The translations under genes were made by a program, and so were the position numbers. Of a stretch of DNA of 55,358 bases, positions 27,316 to 36,521 are shown in pieces. The stretch's first letter is position 1. Every line of letters begins with the position of its first letter. Origin of the DNA: Bernardetia sp. (GTDB taxonomy: Bacteria > Bacteroidota > Bacteroidia > Cytophagales > Bernardetiaceae); contig NZ_JAHDIG010000016.1 in NCBI RefSeq assembly GCF_020630935.1, positions 6,590 to 61,947 on the forward strand. Direction: 5' to 3'. The notes beneath the pieces were generated by a model. It ran no database searches and was not told the DNA's origin. It saw nothing but the letters and a program-made list of their open reading frames with translations.

Positions 27316-27810
27316 ATGGATTCTTCTTTAGAAAAACTGTATGGCAACAAAGTCAGAACACGAGTTTGTGGAATTTGTGTGAATGAAAAGGGGCACTTAC
27401 TGACTGTAAATATGAGGGGTATTAGTTCTAGTATAGAACAAAACCAGCCTTTTTATGCTCCTGTTGGGGGTGGGGTAGAACTCGGCGAAACAGCTACTGA
27501 TGCTCTCAAAAGAGAATTTTTGGAGGAAACAGGACTTCATATCCAAATTGATTATTTTATGTGTGTGTATGAGCATGTGCATTTGCCTATCCACGCAGTA
27601 GAATTGTTTTTTGCTGTTCGGGCTGTTGGAGGAGAGCTAAAAATAGGCTCTGACCCAGAGCAAGGCAACCAACAAATCATTACTTCAATAGAATATTTAG
27701 ACTACTCTACTATTTTAGAATTACCTTTTGAACAAAGACATGGTATTTTTAAATATGCCTCTTCCATAGAAAACCTCAAGAAGCTAAGGGGCTATATCAG
27801 AACTAATTAG
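27316..27810 (+). CDS. Nudix hydrolase
   Basis: A 164-residue protein that hydrolyses a nucleoside diphosphate linked to another moiety. The Nudix box GX5EX7REUXEEXGU is complete at residues 52-74 (Gly52, Glu58, Arg66, Glu67, Glu70, Glu71, Gly73). The substrate is not evident. The open frame extends upstream to a GTG in the heptamer repeat and an ATG at 27286. The ATG at 27316, preceded by an A-rich stretch, is preferred because it opens just before the conserved fold (VRTRVCGICVNEKGHLL). The start remains uncertain by 10 codons. Confidence 0.88.
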   Translation: MDSSLEKLYGNKVRTRVCGICVNEKGHLLTVNMRGISSSIEQNQPFYAPVGGGVELGETATDALKREFLEETGLHIQIDYFMCVYEHVHLPIHAVELFFAVRAVGGELKIGSDPEQGNQQIITSIEYLDYSTILELPFEQRHGIFKYASSIENLKKLRGYIRTN

Positions 27811-27879
27811 TAACAAAAGTTATGTAATATTTTATAATGTGATGTTTATGTAGAAATAGTATTTGCATTTTAATAAAAA

Positions 27880-30800
27880 ATGAATAGTTTTGATAGTTGT
27901 GTTAAATATCAATACATGAAACATTCTTTTGTCTTTCTCTTTCTACTACTGTTCTGCAATTCTGTACAATATTCTCATGGACAGTCTATTGGTTTGCGTC
28001 ATTATGATGTAGATGAAGGACTTCCACAAGGAGATATTTATGGTATTACACAAGATGAGGATGGTTTTTTATGGATAGCTACAGGAAATGGGCTTTCTCG
28101 TTTTGATGGACACGATATGCAACCTTTCACTCAAAACGATGGATTGGCAGATAATTTCATTACTGCTATCGCCTCAGATTCCCTTAGAAATGGAACATGG
28201 CTCGGACATCCACAAGGATTGCTCTCCTATCACAACAAACAAAACGATTCTCTTCTAATTATCAATTTGCCAACACAAAACCTACTCAGCAGGATTCAAC
28301 AAATTTGTGTGGATAGAAAGCAAGTGTGGGCTTTGACGGAGAGAGAGGGCGTTTTCAGAATCAGTTTTGACGATATAGAAAATAATATTGAAAGTCCACA
28401 AGAAAACACTTCTTCTTTTGAGTATCAAAGTTCCTATTTTCCTTTAGGAAACTCTCATACAGAAAGATGTAATGTCTTTGAGAAACTATCTAATAATGAG
28501 TTTCTGGTAGGTACAGACAGTGGTCTTTTTGTTGCTTCTGTCAAAGACGAAAAATTTATTTTCACACAGCACATTCCAGAATTAAAAGGTATTCAAGTCC
28601 ATTCCATTACAAGAAAAAAACAAAATCAAATTGGTTTTTGGATTGGCACAAAAAACCACGGAATTTATAATTTTTTCTCTGCCAACGATGTAACAAAGGC
28701 GTTTTTAAATAGAGAAGAAATTAGTAATGCAGATATTACCTCCATTTTGGAAGATAAACGGGGTAAACTATGGATAGGAACAAAAAATGATGGACTTTTT
28801 AGAGTAGAATCAACAAAAAAAGAGGAAAAAGTTGTAAATATTGAACATTATACACAAAAAAACGGACTGCCTAGCTCTACTATTTCTTGTATTTTGCAAG
28901 ACTATGAGGGCAGTATTTGGATAGGTACAGAAAACGATGGACTGATTCAGATGCTCAATGAAATGTTTGAAATTTATACTTATACACACGGATTAAAAAG
29001 TGAAAATATTTTATCTATTCTTCGTCTAAACGAAAAAAGTCTTCTTTTAGGCACAGACCAAGGCATTACTTCTTTTACAACACAGGAAGATTCAACTACT
29101 TTTTCCCCTTACCTTAGCTCTCTATCTCAAGCCTCTGTCCGAACTTTATATAAAGATTCTTTGGGGAAAATATGGATAGGTACAGAAAAAAGAGGACTTT
29201 TTATCTACAACCCTACTACCAATTCTTTGTCTTCTGTTAGAGATGTTCCTGACAAGACTATCAATAAAATCACAGCCGATGATGATGGCAATATTTGGAT
29301 AGCTACTAATTCTTGGGGGCTTTTCAAATATGTTAAGAACGAACAACGTTTCGTACAAATTCTTCCTACCAAAACCGTACAGTTGAGTCGTATTCAAAAT
29401 ATTTATAAAGATAGAGAAAATCGTATTTGGATAGCCTCTTCAGACTATACACTCTCTTATTGGAAAGACGACAAACTTACTGTTTTGGATGCTATTCCAG
29501 AGTTTAGCCAAGTAAAAGCTACTTGTTTTGCAGAAGATGCTGAAAACACCCTTTGGATTGGCTCAGAAGGCTCTGGTGTGTTTGCTTATTCTGCTCAAGC
29601 AATAAAAAAATATACAACAGCAAACGGATTGGCTTCCAACTATTCCTATTTTATTGCTGCTGACAGAAATTACAATATCTGGATTGGTTCAAGAAAAGGA
29701 ATTACGAGGTTACGTCCAAAAGATGACTTAGCAAAAATATATCATAAATCTGATGGGCTTATAGGAACAGAAGCCAACAGAAGTGCAGTAGAAAAAGATA
29801 TGAATGGCGATTTGTGGTTTGGCACAACTAGAGGACTTATCCATTACATAGGACAAAACGACCATATCAATTTAGTTCGTCCAAAAGTTGTTTTGAGTGG
29901 TTTTCGTATTTTTGGAGAAGAACGTAATTTCGAAGAAAACTTAGTATTGCCTTATGAAGATTATAGCTTACGTTTTGATTTTAAAACCATTACATTTCGT
30001 TATCCAGAAAAAGTAAAGTTCAAATACCGATTAAATGGTTTTGATAAAAACTGGTCAGAAACAACAAGCCAAACTTTTGCTTATTATTCTCATTTAGAAG
30101 ACGGCGAATACGACTTTGAAGTATTAGCAACTAATGATGATGGAATTTGGGCTAGTACGCCAGCTACTTACTCATTTTCTATTGCTACACCTATTTGGAA
30201 AAGAACATGGTTTATAGTTTTTCTAGTATTTTTAGGTTTTATGCTTTTGGTAAGCTATGTTCGTTGGCGAACCAACTCTTTAGAAAAACAAAGACAGAAA
30301 CTAGAGTTAGAAGTAAAAAAACAAACTAAAAAACTAACTCATCAGAACGAAGCCTTAGAAAACACTAACTCATTATTAAAAGAATCTGAAAACGAACTCT
30401 CACAGTCTAATAGCATAAAAGACCGTATGTTTTCAATTATTTCTCACGACTTGCGTTCTCCTTTGGCTACTCTACAAAATTTCTTAAAGATGTTTATTTC
30501 ATATAGAAATGCGTTTACAGAAGAAGAAATAAACAAAGTAACAAGAGATATTGATAAGTCTTTGAGTAATGTAGGTGACCTTTTAGAAAACCTGTTGCAG
30601 TGGTCTAGGGCGCAAATGGGACATCTGGAAACAGAACTACAACCTCTCTTGATTACAGATTATGTTCAGAAAAATATTGAGTTGTTGTTACCCACAGCAA
30701 AAAATAAAAAAATAAACTTACAGGTTTCTGAAATCAAAGAAGAGCTTATTGCCGAAGCAGACCCTAACTTGCTCAATTTTATTCTTCGCAACCTTATCAG

Positions 30801-31110
30801 TAATGCTATAAAATTTACAGAACAACAAGGCACAGTAACAGTAAGCGCAAAACTTGATACCAAAACCGATAAAATGATTCATATTTCAGTCAAAGATACG
30901 GGGGTTGGAATGAGCGAAGAAACAGCAAGAAAAATATTTGTCAAATCAGAACACGTTACCACTAGAGGTACAGCCAATGAAAAAGGAACTGGCTTGGGTT
31001 TGATGGTTTGTAAGGAGTTTGTAGAAAAACAAAACGGCAAAATTTGGGTAGAAAGCAAAGAAGGAGAAGGTACGACCTTTACTTTTTCTATTAGGCAAGG
31101 AAAGATATAA
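27880..31110 (+). CDS. Propeller-domain sensor histidine kinase
   Basis: A 1076-residue transmembrane receptor. A signal peptide is followed by about twelve Reg_prop blades with repeated LWIGT/IWIGT motifs (about 40-680) and a Y_Y_Y domain (about 700-770). One membrane helix (about 775-797) and a coiled coil come next. A HisKA domain has His856 in SIISHDLRSP, and a HATPase has the N box around NLISNAIKF, DTGVGM and GTGLGL. Unlike typical Bacteroides hybrid systems, no receiver or AraC DNA-binding domain is attached, so a separate regulator is needed. The ATG at 27880 has the A-rich upstream context; the ATG at 27916 would give a shorter signal peptide and remains possible. Confidence 0.92.
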   Translation: MNSFDSCVKYQYMKHSFVFLFLLLFCNSVQYSHGQSIGLRHYDVDEGLPQGDIYGITQDEDGFLWIATGNGLSRFDGHDMQPFTQNDGLADNFITAIASDSLRNGTWLGHPQGLLSYHNKQNDSLLIINLPTQNLLSRIQQICVDRKQVWALTEREGVFRISFDDIENNIESPQENTSSFEYQSSYFPLGNSHTERCNVFEKLSNNEFLVGTDSGLFVASVKDEKFIFTQHIPELKGIQVHSITRKKQNQIGFWIGTKNHGIYNFFSANDVTKAFLNREEISNADITSILEDKRGKLWIGTKNDGLFRVESTKKEEKVVNIEHYTQKNGLPSSTISCILQDYEGSIWIGTENDGLIQMLNEMFEIYTYTHGLKSENILSILRLNEKSLLLGTDQGITSFTTQEDSTTFSPYLSSLSQASVRTLYKDSLGKIWIGTEKRGLFIYNPTTNSLSSVRDVPDKTINKITADDDGNIWIATNSWGLFKYVKNEQRFVQILPTKTVQLSRIQNIYKDRENRIWIASSDYTLSYWKDDKLTVLDAIPEFSQVKATCFAEDAENTLWIGSEGSGVFAYSAQAIKKYTTANGLASNYSYFIAADRNYNIWIGSRKGITRLRPKDDLAKIYHKSDGLIGTEANRSAVEKDMNGDLWFGTTRGLIHYIGQNDHINLVRPKVVLSGFRIFGEERNFEENLVLPYEDYSLRFDFKTITFRYPEKVKFKYRLNGFDKNWSETTSQTFAYYSHLEDGEYDFEVLATNDDGIWASTPATYSFSIATPIWKRTWFIVFLVFLGFMLLVSYVRWRTNSLEKQRQKLELEVKKQTKKLTHQNEALENTNSLLKESENELSQSNSIKDRMFSIISHDLRSPLATLQNFLKMFISYRNAFTEEEINKVTRDIDKSLSNVGDLLENLLQWSRAQMGHLETELQPLLITDYVQKNIELLLPTAKNKKINLQVSEIKEELIAEADPNLLNFILRNLISNAIKFTEQQGTVTVSAKLDTKTDKMIHISVKDTGVGMSEETARKIFVKSEHVTTRGTANEKGTGLGLMVCKEFVEKQNGKIWVESKEGEGTTFTFSIRQGKI

Positions 31111-31148
31111 TACCAAAATAAAAAGTAAACTACATCTAAAAATCGCAT

Positions 31149-31178
31149 CGGTCAGCCTCATAGAGCAGACTGACGAAA
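31149..31178. repeat. Hairpin between convergent genes
   Basis: CGGTCAG and CTGACG pair imperfectly around a loop that also contains complementary bases. It lies between the stops of the propeller kinase and the OmpA gene and may act as a terminator, although it lacks a clear T-tract. The CTGACGAAAC end also occurs in the MITE-like element at 35036-35208. Confidence 0.35.
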
Positions 31179-31199
31179 CAGAACAAAATAGTTTTTATA

Positions 31200-33257
31200 T
31201 TAGTCCAATACTCTCACTTCAATTCTTCGATTAAATTCCCTCCCTTCTTTTTCGTCATCGTTGCTGGCAATCGGACGCTCTTGTCCATAACCATTCGCTT
31301 TTAATCTATCTTTACTTACTCCTTTTTCTACTAAGAAATTTATAACAGATTGCGCTCTTTGCTTAGAAAGTGTAAGATTTCCAGCTGCTGTTCCTATGTT
31401 ATCTGTATGCCCAATTATTTCTAGTGAAATATTTCTATTTTCTACTAAAAATGCTGCCACATTTTCTAATGCTTTATATGATTCCTGCTTCAAAATAGCT
31501 TTACCCGCTTCGAAATAAATATTTTTCAAGACAATGCTTTTACTAGAGTTATCTATTAACTTTTGTAGTAATTTCTTATTGACAGAAGATTCATTTTCAT
31601 TGTAAACTCCTTCCTCTTCTACATACAAATAAGCATTAATTATATAATTCCTAGTATTTCGTTGCGCTAAAAAATACGGATTCAATGCAATTTGGTCTTG
31701 ATACGCTAATCTGTTTTGATAACGAATTTCCATATCAAAAACTGTTTCTTTATTCTGTCCTGTCAAATAGTTAGAGGAATTTTGAGAATAGGAATTAGCT
31801 TTGTTTTTCAAAATTATTGGAATATTAACACTATATTTACCTTCAGCATTTGTTTTTATTTGAAACATTGTACTATCTGCCTTATAATTCTTACTTCTAA
31901 GTATAATGGTTGCATCTTGTATTGGATTCTTTTCCAATGTACGCTCACTAAACTGTCCTTGTACTTCTACTGAATCAAAAAAGAACACTTCATAAATATC
32001 ATCTCCACCTTGTCCTCCAATACGGTTAGAGACAAAATACCCTAACTGATTGGTTCTGCTTTCTGATTCATCAATACTAAAATACAACTCATCTGCAACA
32101 CTATTTATTGGATAGGGTAAAAGCACAGGTTCTGTCCACGTTTTAGAAGCTGTATCGTATTCAGCCTTAAAAATATCAAAACCTCCTGCTGTATTTTCTC
32201 TATTTGAGCTGAAATAAAGTGTATTGTTTCTATCTAAAAAAGGGGTTATTTCACTTGATTTTGAATTGAGTTTAGACAGGATTTTTGGCTCGTCAAAATC
32301 ACTTTTTTCATCTTCTCTTGTAGCAACAAACAATTCATAATTTCCTTTTGACTTGTAATCGGAAGCAAATACCAATATTTTTTTATCTTTAGATAAGTAA
32401 GCATACTCTTGAATACCTTTTTCATTGCTCAAAGTTTGTGAAAAGAGCTCTGGTGTTTGCCAAACCCCTTTCTTACGTTTCAGTATTTTTAAATTGCCAT
32501 TTTGCGAAATTAGAAATGTTTTATCACTACTGGTAAGCTCATATTTCAAAATCTGTAATACGCTAAATTGCGAATCTAAAGACTCCGATTTGTTCCATTG
32601 TTCTATCTCTTTTATTGCTCCATTATCTTCTACTTTAGCATTATAGAGCGTAAAAATTTCGGTGTTGTAACGGTCAGTGATTTTCTCCTTAAATGTTAGT
32701 CGGTTACTGCTATACAACAAATGATTTGAAGAAGGTATTTTACTCACCCCAAAATCGTGAAAGGGTGAATTGATATGTTGTCCTAAATTTCTAACTATAT
32801 AATTTGCAGGAGTCTGATAGAGCTCTAAAGCAACTCTCAAGTTTGTAAGAAGATTATCGTATGTCTTAATTCTATTTTTAGAGTATTCGTTAGCATACAC
32901 TTTCAATACGTCTAAGGTATTTCCAAACTGTTCGTTTAAAAAATAGGCTTCCGAGAGCCAATAAAAATAATGAGCATCTTCCTTGAGTTCAGACGCATCT
33001 ACATCTTTAAGTTCTTCTAAGGCTTTTTCTTGTAAATGTAAATGCAATTTACAGAGGGCAGCATAATATTTTGCTTCTTGATTAGATGTATTTTTAGATT
33101 TTATTTCTTCAAAATAGTAGAGTGCGCTTCTATATTTTCCTGTTTTATAATCTTCTTTTCCATTTAAGAAATATTCTTTTTCATCGTAGCCTATTTGTGC
33201 AATACAAAAAGGAATAGTTACCCAAAATAGTATAATCAAAACTATTATTTGCTTCAT
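31200..33257 (-). CDS. PorE-like OmpA family protein (TPR, PD40, OmpA)
   Basis: A 685-residue exported protein with a signal peptide (about 1-20). TPR-like helices lie at about 25-130. PD40/WD40-like beta-propeller segments (YSSNRLTF, FASDYKSKGNYELFV, YFSSNRENTAGGFDIF) cover about 160-420. A carboxypeptidase-regulatory-like domain (about 425-540) follows, then a C-terminal OmpA peptidoglycan-binding domain (about 570-685) with EIIGHTDNIG and LSKQRAQSVINFL. This order is that of PorE, a T9SS component that links the outer-membrane machinery to peptidoglycan. Many paralogues exist in Bacteroidota, so a T9SS role is likely but not proven. No porP/sprF gene adjoins it. Confidence 0.87.
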   Translation of the reverse strand: MKQIIVLIILFWVTIPFCIAQIGYDEKEYFLNGKEDYKTGKYRSALYYFEEIKSKNTSNQEAKYYAALCKLHLHLQEKALEELKDVDASELKEDAHYFYWLSEAYFLNEQFGNTLDVLKVYANEYSKNRIKTYDNLLTNLRVALELYQTPANYIVRNLGQHINSPFHDFGVSKIPSSNHLLYSSNRLTFKEKITDRYNTEIFTLYNAKVEDNGAIKEIEQWNKSESLDSQFSVLQILKYELTSSDKTFLISQNGNLKILKRKKGVWQTPELFSQTLSNEKGIQEYAYLSKDKKILVFASDYKSKGNYELFVATREDEKSDFDEPKILSKLNSKSSEITPFLDRNNTLYFSSNRENTAGGFDIFKAEYDTASKTWTEPVLLPYPINSVADELYFSIDESESRTNQLGYFVSNRIGGQGGDDIYEVFFFDSVEVQGQFSERTLEKNPIQDATIILRSKNYKADSTMFQIKTNAEGKYSVNIPIILKNKANSYSQNSSNYLTGQNKETVFDMEIRYQNRLAYQDQIALNPYFLAQRNTRNYIINAYLYVEEEGVYNENESSVNKKLLQKLIDNSSKSIVLKNIYFEAGKAILKQESYKALENVAAFLVENRNISLEIIGHTDNIGTAAGNLTLSKQRAQSVINFLVEKGVSKDRLKANGYGQERPIASNDDEKEGREFNRRIEVRVLD

Positions 33258-33384
33258 ATTTTATCAAGTAATTCTTATTCTTCTTCAAAAAAAATTAGAA
33301 AGTTCTTGCATTATAAACGTGATAAACGTTTTTTATGATACAAAAGCTATTCTATACGAAAGTAAAGTTTTAAATTATTAAGTA

Positions 33385-33702
33385 ATGATAAATACAGAAA
33401 TATTTTTTAAAAAGTATGCTCCTAAGATTGTAGGTAGTTCTATGGTGGTTTGTAATCTATTTTTCTTGACACATACTATTCACTTATTTTATAAATACCA
33501 TTTTAGTCCCCACTTCATATGTTTTATAGTAAGATTACCTGATACAGTTTTATTTACTTCAGCAATATTGTTTTCAATAGGACTTGGTCTAGGAATTTTA
33601 ATTTTTAAAGTAAAAATAAATTATTTGAAATGGTCTTTAATTGATATAGGCATTGTAATTTTAGTTTTTATTATTGAAAATGTATCTACTATGTATTTAT
33701 AA
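33385..33702 (+). CDS. Hypothetical three-helix membrane protein
   Basis: A 105-residue protein with three hydrophobic segments (about 15-35, 48-72 and 82-103) and no recognised family. The ATG at 33385 follows an A/T-rich stretch as in other genes here. Its last 6 nt overlap the end of nuoH on the other strand. No neighbour suggests a role. It could be a chance open frame, but the regular spacing of its hydrophobic segments favours a real gene. Confidence 0.5.
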   Translation: MINTEIFFKKYAPKIVGSSMVVCNLFFLTHTIHLFYKYHFSPHFICFIVRLPDTVLFTSAILFSIGLGLGILIFKVKINYLKWSLIDIGIVILVFIIENVSTMYL

Positions 33703-34782
33703 AAACACTTTCCAAAAAGCCGTCAAAAGAAGCATTCCAAGAGAAAAAGGAAGTAAATATTTCCAACACATCGTCATCAGTTGGTCGACACGCAAACGAG
33801 GAAAACTCCAACGAATCCACATCTGAATCAAGATAAAAATAAAGGTTTTGCTCATCAGCCAAAAAAACGACCAAAGATATGATGAAAAATGTCCGACTTC
33901 TCCAGTGGTGTAATTCGCTAACTCAAAACTTCCAATATTCGGAAAAGGACTGTTCCATCCTCCAAAAAACAGAATGCTTGTCAAAAGTCCTATCAAAAGC
34001 ATCATTCCGTATTCTGCCAACATTAAAAATGCCCATCGCATACCCGAATATTCCGTTTGAAAACCTGCCACTAATTCCGATTCTGCTTCTGGAATATCAA
34101 AAGGTGTTCGGTTGGCTTGTGCCAGTCCAGAGATAAAAAAGATAAGAAATACAATAAAGAAAAAAGGCATAGAGATTATGTTCCAAGACAAAATTCCTCC
34201 AATAGTTTGTGTTTCTATTCCTAAAAATGAAATACCAAATAAATGTGTTGTGATGTCTGAAAAAATGCCTTGCCTAAGGCTAATTTCTTGCAAGTCTAAA
34301 GAGCCATTCCAAACTACCACACAAAGAATGGAAAGACCTAGAGGCAACTCATAAGAAACCATTTGAGCAAGCGAACGTACAGCACCATAGAGCGAAAATT
34401 TATTGCTAGAAGCCCAACCTGCCATCAAAATTCCTATTACATCTAAAGCTACAATGCCTAGCCAAATCAAAATTCCTAGTGGCATTTTACTTTCAGAGTT
34501 TACAGAGAAAGGAACAATTGCAAACCCTGCAAAAACAGCCATAAAAACCAAAATAGGGGCAAACTTAAACAAAAAACGATTTGTATTTTTGCTTATAACA
34601 TCTTCCTTAAAAAGCAGCTTCACTACATCAGCAAACGTTTGTAAAAGTCCGAATTTGCCTGTTTCGGTAGGTCCGATACGGTCTTGTATAAAAGCAGAAA
34701 CTTTTCGCTCTACATAGACTCCCACCAGTGTATTGATGAGGATAAGAGAAAGCGTAAAGATGATTATAAAAATGGTACTCAA
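33697..34782 (-). CDS. nuoH: NADH-quinone oxidoreductase subunit H
   Basis: A membrane subunit of complex I that contributes to the quinone channel. The 361 residues include the signature YVERKVSAFIQDRIGPTETG (about 23-42), QTFADVVKLLFKED and TPFDIPEAESELVAGFQTEYSG, and about eight membrane helices. The start is TTG at 34782, 22 codons before the YVERK signature, which fits the family. A stop codon lies five codons upstream and no ATG is available. It stands alone; nuoG or nuoI, usually neighbours, are absent. The DNA just before the start resembles the simple repeats found elsewhere here. Confidence 0.93.
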   Translation of the reverse strand: MSTIFIIIFTLSLILINTLVGVYVERKVSAFIQDRIGPTETGKFGLLQTFADVVKLLFKEDVISKNTNRFLFKFAPILVFMAVFAGFAIVPFSVNSESKMPLGILIWLGIVALDVIGILMAGWASSNKFSLYGAVRSLAQMVSYELPLGLSILCVVVWNGSLDLQEISLRQGIFSDITTHLFGISFLGIETQTIGGILSWNIISMPFFFIVFLIFFISGLAQANRTPFDIPEAESELVAGFQTEYSGMRWAFLMLAEYGMMLLIGLLTSILFFGGWNSPFPNIGSFELANYTTGEVGHFSSYLWSFFWLMSKTFIFILIQMWIRWSFPRLRVDQLMTMCWKYLLPFSLGMLLLTAFWKVFL

Positions 34783-35035
34783 TGAATGATGGATAATTTA
34801 AAAATGAATAATTTCAACTCTGTATAGTAACAGATTTTCCTTGTTTTTCTGTTGTTGTTTTCTACTCTTGTCAGTGTCTCTACCAATGATTCATTTATCC
34901 TATCTTAATCTATTGATTTGTTGTTTGGCTAGAAACACGTTTTGCGAAATTTTATTTTTAGTAGTAGTTTTTTAAAGAAATGTTAATATATTAGTGAGAT
35001 AATTACTAATTCTGAAATGAGTTTTGTTCTTACTT
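34783..35035. other. Intergenic DNA upstream of nuoH
   Basis: No gene was found. The first 35 nt are low-complexity (ATGAATGATGGAT-like) and similar in style to the repeats at 44463-44561 and 50452-50547. No promoter for nuoH could be assigned with confidence. Confidence 0.3.
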
Positions 35036-35208
35036 AGAAGTTGTTTAAGAATGGAAAAAAGTAGCTTGAATGAAGTATAGAGTAAATTTTATTTATTATT
35101 TCTCGTTCAAGCATTCTGCTTGGACGCACTTTTTCGTCAGCATATGCTGACGAAACGGCAAGCACAAGATGGAATCTTGCGCTAGAAAACCATTCTTAAA
35201 CAAGTTCT
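35036..35208. mobile_element. MITE-like element, copy 1
   Basis: A 173-bp non-coding element bounded by 19-bp terminal inverted repeats, AGAAGTTGTTTAAGAATGG (35036-35054) and its complement (35190-35208), matching at 18 of 19 positions. Inside are three hairpins: CAAGCA-ttc-TGCTTG, the perfect 18-bp palindrome CGTCAGCATATGCTGACG, and CAAGAT-gga-ATCTTG. A second copy lies at 47654-47846. No transposase is encoded, so it would need one in trans. Clear target-site duplications were not seen. Confidence 0.8.
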
Positions 35209-35248
35209 TATTTTAATTATTACAAAATTACACACAAACCTTATAAAA

Positions 35249-36361
35249 ATGAATAAAAGATACCGTTTTTTCGCTATTGCCTTTTTGTGCTGCTTTTGTT
35301 TTTGGAGCAGCCCCTTTATAGCAACTGCTCAAGTAGATACAGGCGACGTTATTGAAGCTGACGATGAGCTAGACGAGTTTGACATGGAAGGCTTTGAAGA
35401 GGCTGACGATACTGAAATCAAAGTTTTTTGTAACAACAAAATCAATAACCTCAATCCGACTACACTTATTGGTTTGAGTTATGATTTTATGTTTGGTGCA
35501 GAACTAGAATCTACCAACTCAGATGATAGCGACAGCACATTTACTTATAATTCTCCTATCAACTTAAATCATGGCGTTCGTTTAGATGCTAATGTTCCTT
35601 TAGTTTCTAAAAGTAATATCATTCTGAATGCAACTTTTTCTTACTGGGAAAGTCGTTATGATTTTGAAACCGTAGATAGAAGAGACCCTCTAGCTGTTGC
35701 ATTGAACAATAATGGTCTTCGTACGGCTACCTTAGGACTTTTGGCTTTCAAACCTTTGGATGAAAAACACTTCTTGATTTTTCAAGCAGCTACTTCACTC
35801 AACGGAAATTATACTTTCGGAACTTATGATTTCGGAGAAGTTGAGCCAGACTTTGGCAAGATGAAATATACAGCTTCTGTTCTTTATGGTTGGAAGAAAA
35901 GTGATAATCAAAATATTGCTATTGGTATTACTCGTACGTATCGTGGTGGACGTCTGCTACATATTCCTATTTTCCTTTGGAACAAAACCTTTAACAAAAA
36001 ATGGGGAATGGAATTGTTGTTACCTGCCCGTGGTGGTATTCGTTACAACTTCTCTGCTCTTTCTTCTATCAACTTCGGATATGAATTGGAAGGACAAAGC
36101 TATTTATTACAAAACTCTCCTAGTGCATCAGACCTTTTCCCAACAAACAACTACGAACTTAGAAAGTCTGAAATTCGTGGTCGTATTATGCTCAACCAAG
36201 CTCTTTCTAGCTTTATTCGCCTAAATTTACAAGCAGGTGTAGCTCCAGCTTATCGCTTCGATTTGGAAGATGATGGTAGTAACGATGGCAACCAAGTTTC
36301 TGTGGGAAGTTTAGGCTTACCAATGTATTTCCGTATTGGTCTTAACTTTGTAAGTCCTTGA
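35249..36361 (+). CDS. Outer-membrane beta-barrel protein (DUF6268-like)
   Basis: A 370-residue exported protein with a signal peptide (about 1-28, ending ATAQ). A very acidic linker (about 30-55, with DELDEFDMEGFEEADD) precedes alternating amphipathic strands typical of a beta-barrel. The last residue pair does not follow the usual aromatic ending exactly, though YFRIGLNFVSP is close. The overall pattern (TLIGLSYDFM..., LRTATLGLLAFKP, IGITRTYRGG) resembles DUF6268 proteins. Function unknown. A terminator follows at 36381-36418. Confidence 0.8.
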   Translation: MNKRYRFFAIAFLCCFCFWSSPFIATAQVDTGDVIEADDELDEFDMEGFEEADDTEIKVFCNNKINNLNPTTLIGLSYDFMFGAELESTNSDDSDSTFTYNSPINLNHGVRLDANVPLVSKSNIILNATFSYWESRYDFETVDRRDPLAVALNNNGLRTATLGLLAFKPLDEKHFLIFQAATSLNGNYTFGTYDFGEVEPDFGKMKYTASVLYGWKKSDNQNIAIGITRTYRGGRLLHIPIFLWNKTFNKKWGMELLLPARGGIRYNFSALSSINFGYELEGQSYLLQNSPSASDLFPTNNYELRKSEIRGRIMLNQALSSFIRLNLQAGVAPAYRFDLEDDGSNDGNQVSVGSLGLPMYFRIGLNFVSP

Positions 36362-36380
36362 TTTATAATAATTTATTTTA

Positions 36381-36418
36381 CCAAAAACTGTGTTTTTTCG
36401 TAACGGCACAGTTTTTGG
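36381..36418 (+). terminator. Terminator after the outer-membrane protein gene
   Basis: CCAAAAACTGTG pairs with CACAGTTTTTGG around a 14-nt loop, 20 nt past the stop codon. Confidence 0.8.
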
Positions 36419-36521
36419 ATTTTTCATATATAAATCAGTTAAATTATTACTTTATACAGTTTATTAAATACTGTTTTTAATTAAAACCTATTCAGACAAC
36501 ACTTTAATTTTAAATCTCATT

